64,000 bases of DNA from Brachyhypopomus gauderio (GCF_052324685.1 NC_135221.1:4776629-4840628), one strand, 5' to 3'. Counted from the stretch's first letter, positions 36,101-48,960 are shown. The notes: generated from the sequence alone by a model not told the origin. A program made the numbers and translations.

Positions 36101-37565
36101 GCTATTTGAACTGTTTTCCATTCATAAGTGCTTTCAATATCACAAGGCCGTAGCAAAATATCTTCTGGATATTAATGCTGGGACATATGACAAGTCTGTC
36201 AACTCACTTCACACTTCTCCATCTGCAGTCGGTGGACAATCAGACATTTGACCAGTACACAATTAAAACTCTTGTAATGTAGCTGCGTAATTAGTAGTTG
36301 TCCTTAGGATATTAATCACTGGACTGTTTTTAAATGATATTGACAGGTAGACATTGTAATGATTTCTGTTGTGTTTTATTTTTGCTCCATGGTACAAGGA
36401 TCTTCATGTACACCTCATATAGCTCAACTTAAGCAGTTGGCTTTGGAATTAAAGTTCTTGAAATAAAGTTTGGCAGCGTTTATGTATCATGTCTGTTTCA
36501 AACCAGATAATGCTTTAGACTACCAAGTAGTTTAAACAAAAAACTAAACAAAACAAGGCATCAGGTCGGCCATGACGCTCTCTGTGCCACTGAATACACT
36601 GCTCCACCTTCAGTCAGAAATAAAACATCTGAGATGTCCATAATAAATTAAACAGGGCTGATGATGGCCTGTTTTACTGATAACCAGTTATTAGTGATCC
36701 CATAAACAAATACATCTATATCACTCCCAAGCCCTTTCACCTTTGGTCTAAAAATAATTTCAAGAAATAAAAAGACATATGAAAAAACAGAAAAATAAAA
36801 TCACATTTATGTAGGATTTATACCATTCAAATAATATACTTACAGCAGAACAGGTAAAAAAGGAATCAACATTTGGATCTCGATATACAAGCGTAAGATA
36901 CATTTTTGTACATTATTTCTGAGAAATGAGTCCTTCGGTTTTGCTGCCATTGGAGGGTGAAGCTACAGGAGGTCAGAAAGCTCTACAGGTATCTGACCCT
37001 TTGACTACAACCTGATTGTTTCCACTCCTCCATCTCTTCTTCTGCTTCTACATCTGAAAATCAGATATTTAATGTGCAAACATCTGGGGTTCTTCGGTCA
37101 TCTGTTAACTTTTTTTTTTTTACTTTTAATAGTCATCTTTACCACATGGCCCATCAAATCAAAGCGATTAACGCAAATATGTTCACAGCTTTTAGTGTAT
37201 GACAAGACCCTGGGGCTGAGGCCTTACTGGCAATCACACCGGCTCCATAACCAATGGTCTACAACCCTTCATTTAATAAGAGCCACCAATGATCGATTGT
37301 TCATGCTATTAAACATAAACCCCCAACTAGAACTCAACTAAACCACATATTTGAAAGTCCTAACGGAAAATCAATTCAGGTTATGGTGCAGACCAACCGA
37401 AGTACAGACAGCAGAAACATAGAACAATGACGGTAACACATCAGTCTCCAAGCAAAGCAGAAGGACGTTTGGATCCCAGATACGCACTCGACTCGCAGAC
37501 AGTTTGTCCCCATCGGCGAGCGCAGAGACGTGAGGGACGGCGGCCGAACTTCCCCGTATTCACCA
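36101..37565. other. Intergenic and 3-prime flank of the TM9SF gene
   Basis: AT-rich. It presumably contains the 3-prime UTR and polyadenylation region of the minus-strand gene. No other gene was recognised. Confidence 0.45.
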
Positions 37566-38288
37566 TCAGTCCACCTTCACCACACTGTAGATCTTGTTCA
37601 CAAACCAGAAACAGGCGAAGAAGCCGATGGTACCTGCGGAGAGGAGGATGAAGACGGCCGTGTGAACTGAGGCTGTGGGCAGGGCGCCCTCACGGGGGGC
37701 ACTTTCCTGGGCTTCATTTGAAGTGCTCTCATAAACCCACTCTGAGGTGCTGAAGAGCCAGGGTAGAAGAGGATGCACACACACACACACACACACACAC
37801 ATGCACACTCACACACTTCAGAAACCACACTTAAAAAACTGCATGTTTGTTTGATCTTTTGTTTATCCTAGACCTGTTTCTGATTAACCTGCCCCTGAAG
37901 TTCAAGAAACATACAGCAGATAATTACTGTGCAACAAACACTGTTCCTCCTCTCCCCGTCCTTCACATTAAAAATAAAACGTAGCTGTATATAATTAGTA
38001 GATTGTTCTTAAAGATACACTCAATCACAGCTGAGCTCACGGGGTTAGTCCATACCCATTAAACACCTGCACACCCTCACCGCACCATCAGATTACAAAC
38101 TGTACTCCAGGGATGTGTGACGAATGAGGCCACACCTACAGTCCCCGCGCCGTACGACGAAAAGCACGGGCCGAAAAACGGGATTAAAACAGACGTAAAA
38201 ACAGGTAATGAAACGGCATCATGGTTACGTCAGCACCGGGGGACCAGCGCTTCCACAAACGCGGCATCGGGGTAGATAGACAAGGGAG

Positions 38289-38370
<82 letters not shown>

Positions 38371-38974
38371 CGTGGTGGGCCGGGGGGATGGAATAGAGGA
38401 GAGAAGAGAAAAACATGACTATAATAGAAAGGAGTCTGTTTGCTCCGGCTAACGTGGCGTCGGTGTCCTCTACTAGGAAAGAGCTGGCGTGTGCTGTTAC
38501 TATGTCAACTTATGAGCGTCTCCACCTAAGAATATAGGCTCTCAAGGATGCGCGTGCTGGTCGCAAACAACCTCCTATTCAACGTGGCCTGCTGTCTTTA
38601 GACCTCGAGTACCAGCCACATAAGGAAGTTGCCATAACAGCAGTAGCCAGGGCTTTTGAGGCATCTATTAGAATCCATGGCAACAAATAAAACAGGGGCC
38701 CGATATTCGTTACGTAAACCTCCAACATAATAGAGAAGCCCAGTGAGGCGCTGCAATCGTACACCACAATCAGGAGGGCTCTCTGTGACGGGGAAACGTA
38801 TCCTGTAATGACCCGGGATGCTCAGAGATGCCGTTATGTTCCCCAACTAACAGCGTGATGGAAACCCATTACCACTTTAAGACAGGGCGGCAGAAACTAG
38901 ACAAGCCCGTCACAGAGTAGCCTAACGGGCTCAAGAGAGCAGAGCGGGGAGCACGACCGAGACGGAAGGCACAC

Positions 38975-39029
<55 letters not shown>

Positions 39030-42000
39030 AGATGCCGTTTGTCTGCTTGGCAGCTGTTCTGCTGTCACCTCTTCCAGCTCAGCAGATGAATCAGGCGAAC
39101 TGGGGAAGGTTTGATTAAGGCCGGCGTGTGGGGTGCCGTCTCTCACAATAACACTAAAGGCTGAGGAGGATTATTTATAAGTGTCCTCATTCTCCTGAAG
39201 GCCACACACTACAGCTGAAACCCCACATAACCAGGAGAACAACGTCAACAACAACAGCAACCAGCCCTGAACAAAACCACAGCGCTGCAAACAGCTTCCT
39301 GCTGGCTTTTCTTCTGGGCTATTCCAGGACAGCAGTTAGAAGGGGGCGGCCGGTCTGACCATGCGCTCAAGGTCTGGCCGGATCACACAAGGTTTCCACA
39401 CAAACACACACAGGTCATATTCATCCAAATCTGTACCTCAGGAACGGACACAGGAAGAAAACTCTGCAAGCTTACAGGATTTAACAACGTGTCATAGGAC
39501 CTAATGACGGGACCCAGAGTCCTGCCGTCCCGGGTCAGGCCATCCCGGGTCAGGCCGTCATGGGCATGTGACCCCTGCTGCACTCACCCGTGAAGAGGAA
39601 GAAGATGAGCACCATTATCAGGGTGTAGCCAAAGTAAAGGATGGTGCTGGCAGCCCCTTGGATTTGGAGTTTGGAGAAGAAGTAGTGGACGGCGTAGATG
39701 AACAGGTACACCGCCGTGAACCCGCTGGTGAGGAAGGAACGCCACCACCAGTGATAATCCTGAGGAACGAGAGAAACGGGGAAACGTTTGAGGACGACAC
39801 GCGTGCGCCGTCCGGGCCGTGTGAGCACAGCTCTGCTGAGCCCTCTGGGGACACGCAACACTTCAGCCTTGGGTGTGAAATTTCTGGTCATTGTAGCCAA
39901 AGTGTGAAAACACCAACACAAGGGCAATTTGCCCTGGAATTTCCTGTGTGAAACTATAACTTTCCGTTTAGACAGTGTTAAATATCGCTACAGAACTCCT
40001 CAGTAAACAGGAACTCAAAAGTAACTAAAATATACTATTAAAAGCAAAAACATTTTTGAAACATGATTAAATTAGCAATACACCTACAACGGTGCTCTCA
40101 AAAGCACAGAGGTAGGTTCTAGTGGGCCTACCTCCACACAGGGTTATGTTTAGTGTTTATAGGAGTCCATTTGGGCGCTGTAGGTGCTAATTCAACCCAT
40201 TTTGCCGTTGATCCTCACCTCAGCGCACAGGTGGAAGTAACAGAGCAGGACTGTGGCCTCAGAACAGGTGATGAGGAGGATGATGAACACCAAGAACAAG
40301 AAGCCAAACATGTAATACATCTGATGAGACCTGCCAACACACACACGGACACCATAAACCCAACGAAACTCTCAGATTCCCGTTACTGGCACTGACGGTG
40401 CGGTGAGGAGCGATGGGGACTGTGATGGTGTTAGAGTGACGCTATGGGGACGGAGAACGCACCAGATGCTGTTGAGGATGAAGAAGAGCTGGATGAAGAT
40501 GCAGCCGAAGGGGAGAATGCCACCCATGACGATACCTGGCAGGGGTCTGGTGAAGAAGGACTGCTCAGGGATCTGACGTGGGATCTGGTTGGTCCGGACC
40601 GGATGCTCCATCACCTGTACACGATGACCGTGACCAGAAATGACACGGCACGCTTCGGGCTAGACTAACAACACGTGTGTGCACACAATCAGACAATCAG
40701 GGTGGTGGCTTACTGAAAACCAGAAAGATACAGACAGGAAAACAGCAAGTCATGAGTCCTTGACCAAACACACACAAATGGACTGTAATTTATTTTCTTT
40801 TTTTTTGTTTTACCCAAGTAACCAATGTTGAGAGTGACACTGCATGCCTGTCCACGGACTCACCGGCTTCCTGAAGCCGAAGAAGGCACCCACAAAGGTC
40901 AGAGGCACGGAGATGCCAAACCAGAGAGCCAGGACGGCCAGTAGAGTGCCGAACGGGACGGCGGCCGACGAGCCCTCCACCCACAGGATCAGATTCATCA
41001 GGAAGAAGTCCGCAAACACGACCCTGCAGAACCAGGAACCGCTGTGATTATGGAGCAAATCTGACCGTGGCCACCAGAGGCTCCACATTACACACAATAG
41101 TTACCACACCCTGGGCACAGGAGAGCTGTCAAAAAAACGTTGCTTTTCCATTTTTCTCCACCGAAACCTAAGAATACAGAAATGAGAAGAAAAAACTATA
41201 CATGCATTGCATTACTTGTTTATTGATTTCTTTATGTTTCACATAATCACTATTCTATTACCACTATAATCACAGTATTTTACAATACTGTGTTATTAAT
41301 ATTTTACCAAAGAAGTATGAGAATTGAGTGCAAGTTTAAATGGATTAAGCTCCTTTTAAAGAAATACTTCAGCCCAAACTTTAGCGGTGTCTGAAAGCGA
41401 ATAAGGACGTCGCTGTAAGGTCTGTGTCAGAAAAGGCTGAATGGCCCTGTGACATTCTAAGTCCCGCTAGCATTCTGCACTTCGTTTAAACGGGCCACAT
41501 TCTTACTTTTGTAGATCCTGGCGGACACGTAGCCAGCAGGCGTGCCTAAAAGCACCCACAGCACCACTGCGCACGTCATGAGAGCGCCTCTGTTGGCCGG
41601 AGACAGGAATCCCATGCAAGCCAGGACTGGGACGAAACATCGAATAAGGTTTAATAACGTCGGAGAGAATCTGTGCACTTTATTACTAAAAACAAAACAG
41701 ATGCTTTGGGGAAGCTTTTTTTTTAATGTTATGATCCTTACAGAGGGTGATGAAGGTCATGATGAAGATCTGCACGCCCTGGCCCAGAAAGACGGAGAGC
41801 AGCATTCCGCTGCGTGGCGGCCTGAACACGTCCCCGTGCACCTGCTTCCAGCCGGACTCCTCCTGGGCATCCTCCTGCAGGGGGCAGCACAGAGCACACC
41901 CAGTCACAACCACCAGTCAGGGCTCTTCTGAAGGCTCCGACCGACACCTACTGGACCCAGCCCGTGACAATCAAGCCGGAGATCAAGCCAGGCGGAACCG

Positions 42001-43274
42001 AGGAGCTAGGAGGTGTCCAGGACAAGGACGCGGAGGTGTTCCCTATTTGCAGCGCCCAGCGTGAGAAGTGAAGACGCTAGGAGACGCAGCTTTAAAGTCA
42101 TGATTTGGTGAAGGGGGGGGGGGGGGTCTAATTCGGACAGATGTTTGGTGTCGGGACCTCAGTCCTTGCAACCCATTTTTGCATCTCTTTCTCACATCCT
42201 CAGAGCGAAGATGAAAGGAGGAGATTCAAGGAAAAGGAAAGCAAGGGATTACCGTTAAAATTAGCAGAACCTCGGGCCCTTCTACAAAACACTCTACCAT
42301 TAGCAAGTATTGCTAATAATGAATAACAACTCATTGCAGCCTATTAGCATAATCTAATTTGCATAATGCTAATTCATAGATACAGACTTTTCATTTTTTT
42401 TTACCTCATAGCACCTTCTGCTAAACAATTCTTTTAGTTCTTTAATACTGTTACCAGAGTTCAGGAACAGACAGCGCTCATTAAAGCTCCCACTAGCCAA
42501 GCATAAGCAAGGTGACGCTCTTAGCACACAATAAAATATGGTGTAGAGAAGGATCATCACCTAATTCATTCATTAAACATGTGCTGTAGAAACAAGCCTC
42601 TCTTATTTATTTATTTTCCACCATGGTTGCTGTGGGCATACCATCATTAATACACCATGTTTTATCACACAGCGGAAACTTAACCATATGAAAATCACCA
42701 AAAACCCAATCACCCCTGTGGAGATCTGTAAATGGACCCTGTGTACAGGCTTACATATGTATCGTGTGACTGTGGACGGATCTTAAACAAGTCTGCCTGC
42801 AAATGGCACAAAGAGGATTTTAGTGACTGGACGTTGTACGCTTTAAAAGCACATTGAGAAGATCAAAATAATTTTACTTCAAATTCCTTTTTTATAGTTA
42901 GGGAGTGACTGAGGATCCTCATGAGAGAGGATCACTTAAATGAACACAAAAGGAACTACAAGAGATTAAACAAATAAGATGACATTATACCTGCGAGCTG
43001 GGTTAACAAACATGACAAACAAGACAGCAAGAGTCCATCGTAACTGCAGTGAAATGAAGTAAGAATGAAGCAGCTGGCATGTCAGGACGTGAATGGAGGT
43101 GAGTGTACCTGGTCCACCTGGTTGTACTTGGCGATGTCCTTGTGAAGAGTCCTCAGCATAATCATGGCCACCATGCCGGAGAGGAACAACACGATGACCA
43201 GCGAGTTCATGATGCTGCACAGAGCATGAGTGGCATCAGGACAAAATTAATGTAGAGAATCCTTTATTAGCAGG

Positions 43275-43325
<51 letters not shown>

Positions 43326-46300
43326 GGGGGGGGTAGAGATGGACAGAGAGAGGACAACTGGCCTTACCTAAACCACTGAATGTTTGTATGTGGCATGGAG
43401 ACCAGAATATAATCCCATCTTGAAGCCCACCTAATTTCATCTGTGGACTGAAAAAAAACACATTTGTTCCCTTACAGAGTCTCTGTGTAGCAAACCTTTG
43501 TACGGCAATAGATTTGAACGCCATGGAAACTACATCAATGAACTCAAACTTGCCTCAAACTTGATAGAATAGGAGTACGTCACTGTCAGATCTGTAGTGA
43601 AATCCACTGGTATCTCCATGGGTGAGCCTTTGCATGACTGGCTATTTTCATCAGTGTGTTTAACACTGAGAAAAAACAGAAGCAACGACAGAACCTCCAG
43701 CTTTAACATTCAGACCAACTCAGAGAGCTCATGTCTACCCATCTCATAAACCATCTCAATTTTACATAAAGCTCCTCTAATTATCCGGCAGGACACAGGA
43801 CAACATTATTCTATGTGCAAATGTCACAGAATTGCTCCCAAAAGACCAGTGCATGTGTGAGGTAACAGGGCTTGGAGGCTAACCTATGGGGTTCTAGTCT
43901 AGCAGACACCAGCCGAGAACCTCTCCAGTTCTCACTGTCCCCGCTGTGATATCTTAAGGTGATGTCCACGTGATTGAAGAGGTAGAAAGTGCTTTTCTTG
44001 TTGAACTTAGCCTAAAGTGAAACAGACACCACCATTACCACATGGAATCAGGAATTGGTCTACATGATCAAAAGGTTCCACTGTTAAAATACACATGCAC
44101 CATGATTCCAAGTTGCTACATCTCAATCAAACATTTCACGCACCCCCCCCCCCCCCCCCCCAAGCAGCAAGTTACTTTCTCTTACTTTCAGTTGTTCTGT
44201 GTGGGTGTGCATGCGTGCTTGAAATATTATTGTAATATCGTTTTTCGTTTGTCAGGTTTTTAAATCATTTTTTCCTCATAACTATAGTTATTAAATAGTT
44301 GTACATATATGACCACTTGCTGAACTTATCTCTCTGTTATATCATTTAGATGAACGCGTATTCTAGTGATCTAGGTTATTTAGCAAAGATTATCTTGACA
44401 TTCTGCACTACAAATCTGTTTCAAATCATTCCATCTCTTTTTTTTAAATCTGAAACAATTTCAAATAAGTAAAGTTCTTAACAAAACGCAAAAACCAAAG
44501 GATCCACCATATTTATATAGATGTCTGATTTAAATCTATGATCTACCTTTTCAGGCTCTGGGAGAAAGACCAGTGTTCTATATCAGGCTGTACCACATCC
44601 AGAGATCCATGAAACACTGTAGATTCTACATTTCATGCTACAGCACCTCTTTCCATGCACAGGGCCCACGAGCTGATATTACATCTAAAGGACTTCTAAT
44701 ATAGCATGTACATGCTTTGAACCCTAAATAAATGCCTGTTGATGAAATGCCATTAACATGTATGTATGAAATGCTATGCCACATATGACAGTCCAGCAAT
44801 TCTAAGTTCGTTTTAGGTCCCGCAAGCTGCGGTAGAGTAGAGCTACAGGACATTACGAGAGTAGGAAGGTCTACTCACATCAATGATACAGGCATCTTTA
44901 GGCCGTCCTTCCTGGGTTACTAAACAACCAATGGGGAAGCCAGGGTTGCAGTACTGCTGACCATCTTCAACGCTGTAGCACCACGTCACAGGCATGTTGT
45001 CAACAATCCTAATAATGAGGAGATATGTCACGTGTTGTTTCGCACCGCAAATTCAATCGGTTCATATGGACGTACCCGGGAATCGAATATTTGGCAACAA
45101 CACAGCACATTTTATAATTTTATCAGCCATTTTGTCTCACCAGTGGTGCTGGTAATTCAGCTCCATGCCTCTCTTGAGAAAGTCCAACTTGGCTTTAGAC
45201 TCTTCATCAGATACAGCGTATGTTTTGGTGCACACTTTTTGGCAAGGCACATCTTTCCGAAAACTGAACTGAAAGAGATGCAGTGTGTATAGATCATGGG
45301 TTAAAGCAAGAAATTTTCATTTGACTGAAAATTTTTCCTGGCAAAAGACAATGCCAGTAATTATCATGGCCTGGCGTTTAGGGAACTGGTCTTGTGACTG
45401 GAGGGTCGTGGGTTCAATTCCCAGACCTGAGGCCATGACTGAGTTGCCCCTGAGCAAGGCCCTTAACCCTCAATTGCTCACTTGTATAAAAATGAGATAA
45501 AAATGTAAGTCGCTCTGGATAAGGGCGTCTGCCAAGTGCCATAAATGTAAATGTAAATTACTGAATGTGGTGTAGTTGGGACAAGGCCTCTTTTGCCGAA
45601 TTCTACTCAATAAACACATTTATAAAGTATATTTATCTAAACAGCCTGTGTAAGGACAGAAGAGACAATCTATGAAGCAACAAAACGCAACACCTGAGCA
45701 ATAAATGTACATAAATGTTTATATAATGGAGTTATCTGGGGGTGCTCTTCCAGAAAATTATTTAAAGATCAAGTCAAATTTAGTGAATCCTGGTGAGTTT
45801 TAAAAGGTATGAAGCTCTCTAGTTTTTATTAGATTCACTATCGTAAAAACATAAGCCGTAAGATTACCTGCTTTAAGTAGGTATGTTACAAAAAAAAATC
45901 CAAAAATGGCAAATTAAATCACACCACTGGATAGAGCTTTTAAATACAAACAGAACAACACCATCCATGTTAATTTGGTTTAGAAATAAAAAAGTTGACA
46001 TTTTAAATGGAAGAAATGCGCCTATTTTCTCCGACTGTATTAAAGCTAAATGAAGAAAAGTCTGTGATCGGTGGAGAGATTCTTCAGTATAAATAACCAT
46101 AACTTCTATATTTCACTACAAATTCAAATAAAAATTGAAATGTAGTTACTTTATAGTATGGACATGACATTATAATATTCAAAATGAATGAACAAATGAA
46201 TATTTAATGATTAGTTCATTAATCTGAAGCGCGGCGCGCGAAGTTACAAAATTCGAGAGGTGCACGACCTCGCGAATCGCCAGCGCGCGGCTCTCGTGCA

Positions 46301-48080
46301 CGGGAGGAGCCACCAGAGACCGTATATATACAGTCATTGGGAGCCACCGCGATTACGTCATTTTCAGCGCGCGGACCCTCGATTATATACATATGTATAC
46401 ATTCAGTGCTGATGAGCGCCAGTGAGAGAATCATATTTTGGCCACAAAACAGATAGCACGCGCGTGTGTGGTTTATTATGAATTGACGGAATTTTCCCCA
46501 CAAAAAAAAATCAAATGACGGAAATCCGTCGTAGTGACGGAGAACTTTAACCCATGGTATAGATGACTCCAAGTCATACAATAGAAGGCAGTGGAGAAAC
46601 TCGTTAAAAATGAGCTGCTGGGTTTAGTGGAAGAGCCTTTAGATCCAGTGCAGTTTGCATACAGATCCAGCAGGGGGGTAGATGATGCTACTACTACTCT
46701 ACTGCTTTGCTTAACCTTGTTTACGGTCATCCTCAAGGTCCAAAAATGTATGCAGGACTTATATTTGTGGATTTCTCCACAACTGTTTGTGAATTAAACC
46801 ACAAATCACTGTAAACAGAGTCTTAACACAATTTTAATCTTAGGTTTAACTTAGCAACCTGAATTACGGATTTTTATCATGGAGACCACAGAGGGTTAAA
46901 GTTATTGGCTTTTTATCTGAAACTCTCTTTTCTTCCACTGGTTCACCACAGGGTTGTGCTTTGTCTGCCCTGGTGTATATTTTTTGCACAAATGGCTGTA
47001 ATGAATACTGAAATAGATACATCCTCAGATTTGCAGATGATATTCATTTATAGTCTGCTGCAGCAGGAGGAGACTGAGCATGGCCCAGTGATTGAGGAAT
47101 CTGTGTAGTGGTGGACAGATATAAATTTGAAATTATAATTTGACAAAAACAAAAGACATATTGACTTTCGTAAAGTGCCCCAGTTGCCGATACCTTTATT
47201 GAATAATGGCAATTGATTTTTTTAATTATTATTATAAATGCCCAGGGGACAGTCACTGACAATAAGCTGTCATTTAGGGTGAATACTGAAATCATTTTCT
47301 AAAATCATATCTGAATAAAACCCTGGGCACAGGCATGGCTGCCCTGTTTACATGGTGTATATTCAAATGACCCATCAGTTTACATTGCTCAAGAGTGCCA
47401 CTGCAGTCTGTGACACCTCGTCTTACCTTGTAAGGTGATGACTCAATTCTCTCTCCAAATAACACTTGGCCAAGGTTTTCTGACGGCCTCTTCTCTATTA
47501 CATCTTTGCAAAAATCAAACCTGAAGTGGCAAAGCAGTTGGCCCGTTAGTGAAGGCAGGTGAGGATGTGTCCCACTATGATGAAGAGGGCTCACACTTAC
47601 ACATCATACTCGTACGGGAGGACGGACTCTACAGAGTCCAGTCGGTTTACAAACAACTGGATCTCATTCTATAGGAGACAGAAAACTGTTGTTAAGTAAG
47701 ACTGATAAAAAAAATATCTGCAAAGAGCTTTTCAATAAAAAGATTTTCTTCTTTAAATAATATTCCCACAGCTGCCATGTCGGTTTGGATGAGTGGCTGC
47801 ATAGCAACGAGTTCACTGGCTAAGTTATCCAGTACTTAAATTGCAAGGCTGGCTAGTTAGACCAGCTAGCTTTGTAGCTTTTTCTGCGTACACAAATTAT
47901 ATAAAAATAATGCAATAAGAAAGGAGGAAACACAGGTGTTCGCGTTACCTGACAGTCGCTGGTCTCTTTATCCTGCTCGCAGAAACTAACTGGAGCTAAA
48001 CCCGGAAGGTAGAATCCGGAGACTGGGACAGTCGCAAATAAAGTACACGTAAACCTGAACCATACATCAAAAACCTTCAT
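37566..48080 (-). CDS. tm9sf5: TM9SF2-type nonaspanin (likely tm9sf5), complete, 17 exons
   Basis: Encodes a 650-aa transmembrane 9 superfamily protein (human TM9SF2 is about 663 aa). Coding exons in transcript order: 48080-47949, 47668-47601, 47520-47427, 45268-45141, 45008-44879, 44011-43884, 43665-43554, 43447-43368, 43214-43109, 41874-41742, 41626-41507, 41167-41110, 41023-40864, 40614-40463, 40330-40219, 39759-39588, 37633-37566. The lengths sum to 1953 nt in a single frame. A signal peptide (1-22) precedes [13 protein letters not shown] lumenal domain of about 270 residues includes [17 protein letters not shown] and NPGFPIGC. Nine hydrophobic segments follow, with [23 protein letters not shown] and [12 protein letters not shown]. 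The C-terminus KIYSVVKVD ends in the KxD Golgi-retention signal of the family. Members act in endosome/Golgi membranes. Intron 7 has a GC donor. Choosing tm9sf5 over tm9sf2 rests on synteny and is less certain than the family. Confidence 0.93.
37775..37803. repeat. (CA)n microsatellite
   Basis: Short CA tract in the last TM9SF intron. Confidence 0.9.
38293..38366. repeat. (CA)n microsatellite
   Basis: Pure CA repeat in the last intron of the TM9SF gene. The rest of that intron (37634-39587) holds nothing recognised. Confidence 0.95.
38980..39028. repeat. (TG)n microsatellite
   Basis: Pure TG repeat in the last TM9SF intron. Confidence 0.95.
42113..42126. repeat. Homopolymer G run
   Basis: About 14 G residues in TM9SF intron 9. 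Confidence 0.85.
43277..43333. repeat. (TG)n followed by a 25-bp G run
   Basis: A TG repeat (about 43277-43308) is joined directly to a 25-G homopolymer, only about 35 bp from TM9SF exon 8. Confidence 0.95.
44143..44161. repeat. Homopolymer C run (19 bp)
   Basis: Nineteen C residues in TM9SF intron 5. Confidence 0.95.
45366..45558 (+). mobile_element. tRNA-derived SINE (V-SINE-like)
   Basis: The head carries a pol III B box in GGGTTCAATTCCC (45411 onward) and a degraded A box. The middle contains AAGGCCCTTAACCCTCAATTG. The tail has TAAGTCGCTCTGGATAAG then GGGCGTCTGCCAAGTGCC and ends in repeated AAATGTA units. This tail is shared by many teleost SINEs. The element lies in TM9SF intron 3, antisense to the gene. 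Confidence 0.85.
46225..46345. repeat. GC-rich palindromic segment
   Basis: A GCGCGCG-rich segment in AT-rich intronic DNA. GTGCACGA (46260-46267) is exactly complementary to TCGTGCAC (46294-46301), an 8-bp stem whose loop is itself CGCG-rich. It looks like part of a transposon but the family is unassigned. Confidence 0.4.
46571..47330 (+). mobile_element. Degenerate non-LTR (LINE) reverse transcriptase relic
   Basis: Plus-strand translation gives [30 protein letters not shown], then [22 protein letters not shown] (shifted frame) and a [11 protein letters not shown] piece. These appear in the order of LINE RT motifs: the finger region, SPQG, the FADD catalytic box, then the region before the thumb. 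Stops and frameshifts show it is dead. The motif spelling resembles CR1/L2/Rex-type RT; the clade was not determined. It sits in TM9SF intron 3. Confidence 0.8.
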
Positions 48081-48273
48081 TGTTCTTGTAAATGTTGTAT
48101 TTTCTCAGGCTTGGTTTCCCCTTGACATCCACTTTTTTTCGTAATGACCGAAATTAGCCAACTAGCTAACGCTATCTACTTGGATACGACGCAGAGTTAG
48201 CTAGTTAGCTTAGCCGGCAGTTTACCTGGTGGAGACGTTGTGAGAGTCACGCGCGACGTCAAGTGAAACCGGA

Positions 48274-48960
48274 TATGACGTTCACGAGTCTGATACCTGT
48301 TATGACGTTCACGAGTCTGATACCTGTTCTGACATTCACGAGTCTGATACCTGTTATGACATTCACGAGTATGATATCTGTTCTGACGTTCACGAGTCTG
48401 ATACTTGCTATGACATTCACGAGTCTGATATTTGTTATGACATTCATGAGTCTGATACCTGTTCTGACATTCATGAGTCTGATATCTGTTGTGACGTTCA
48501 CAAGTCTGATACCTGTTATGACGTTCACGAGTATGATACCTGCTATGACATTCACGAGTCTGATACCTGTTATGACATTCACGAGTATGATATCTGTTCT
48601 GACGTTCACGAGTCTGATGCTTGTTATGACATTCACGGGTCTGATATTTGTTATGACGTTCATGAGTATGATACCTGTTCTGACATTCACAAGATTGATA
48701 TCTGTTCTGACATTCACGAGTCTGATATCTGTTATGACATTCACAAGTCTGATACCGGTTATGATGTTCACAAGTCTCATACCTGTTCTGACGTTCACGA
48801 GTATGATACCTGTTATGACATTCACGAGTCTGATACCTGTTATGACATTCACGAGTCTGAGGCCGGTCATGACGTTCACAAGTCTGATACCTGTTCTGAC
48901 GTTCACGAGTATGATACCTGTTATGACATTCACGAGTCTGATACCTGTTATGACATTCAA
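48274..48960. repeat. 27-bp minisatellite, about 25 copies
   Basis: Unit TATGACGTTCACGAGTCTGA plus TACCTGT, with variable bases (TATG/TCTG, GTTC/ATTC, GTCTG/GTATG). The period is divisible by three, so frames of about 240-286 codons stay open on both strands. Their peptides simply repeat the unit and are not real proteins. The array starts about 190 bp upstream of the TM9SF start codon and sits between the TM9SF and rbmx start regions. Confidence 0.97.
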
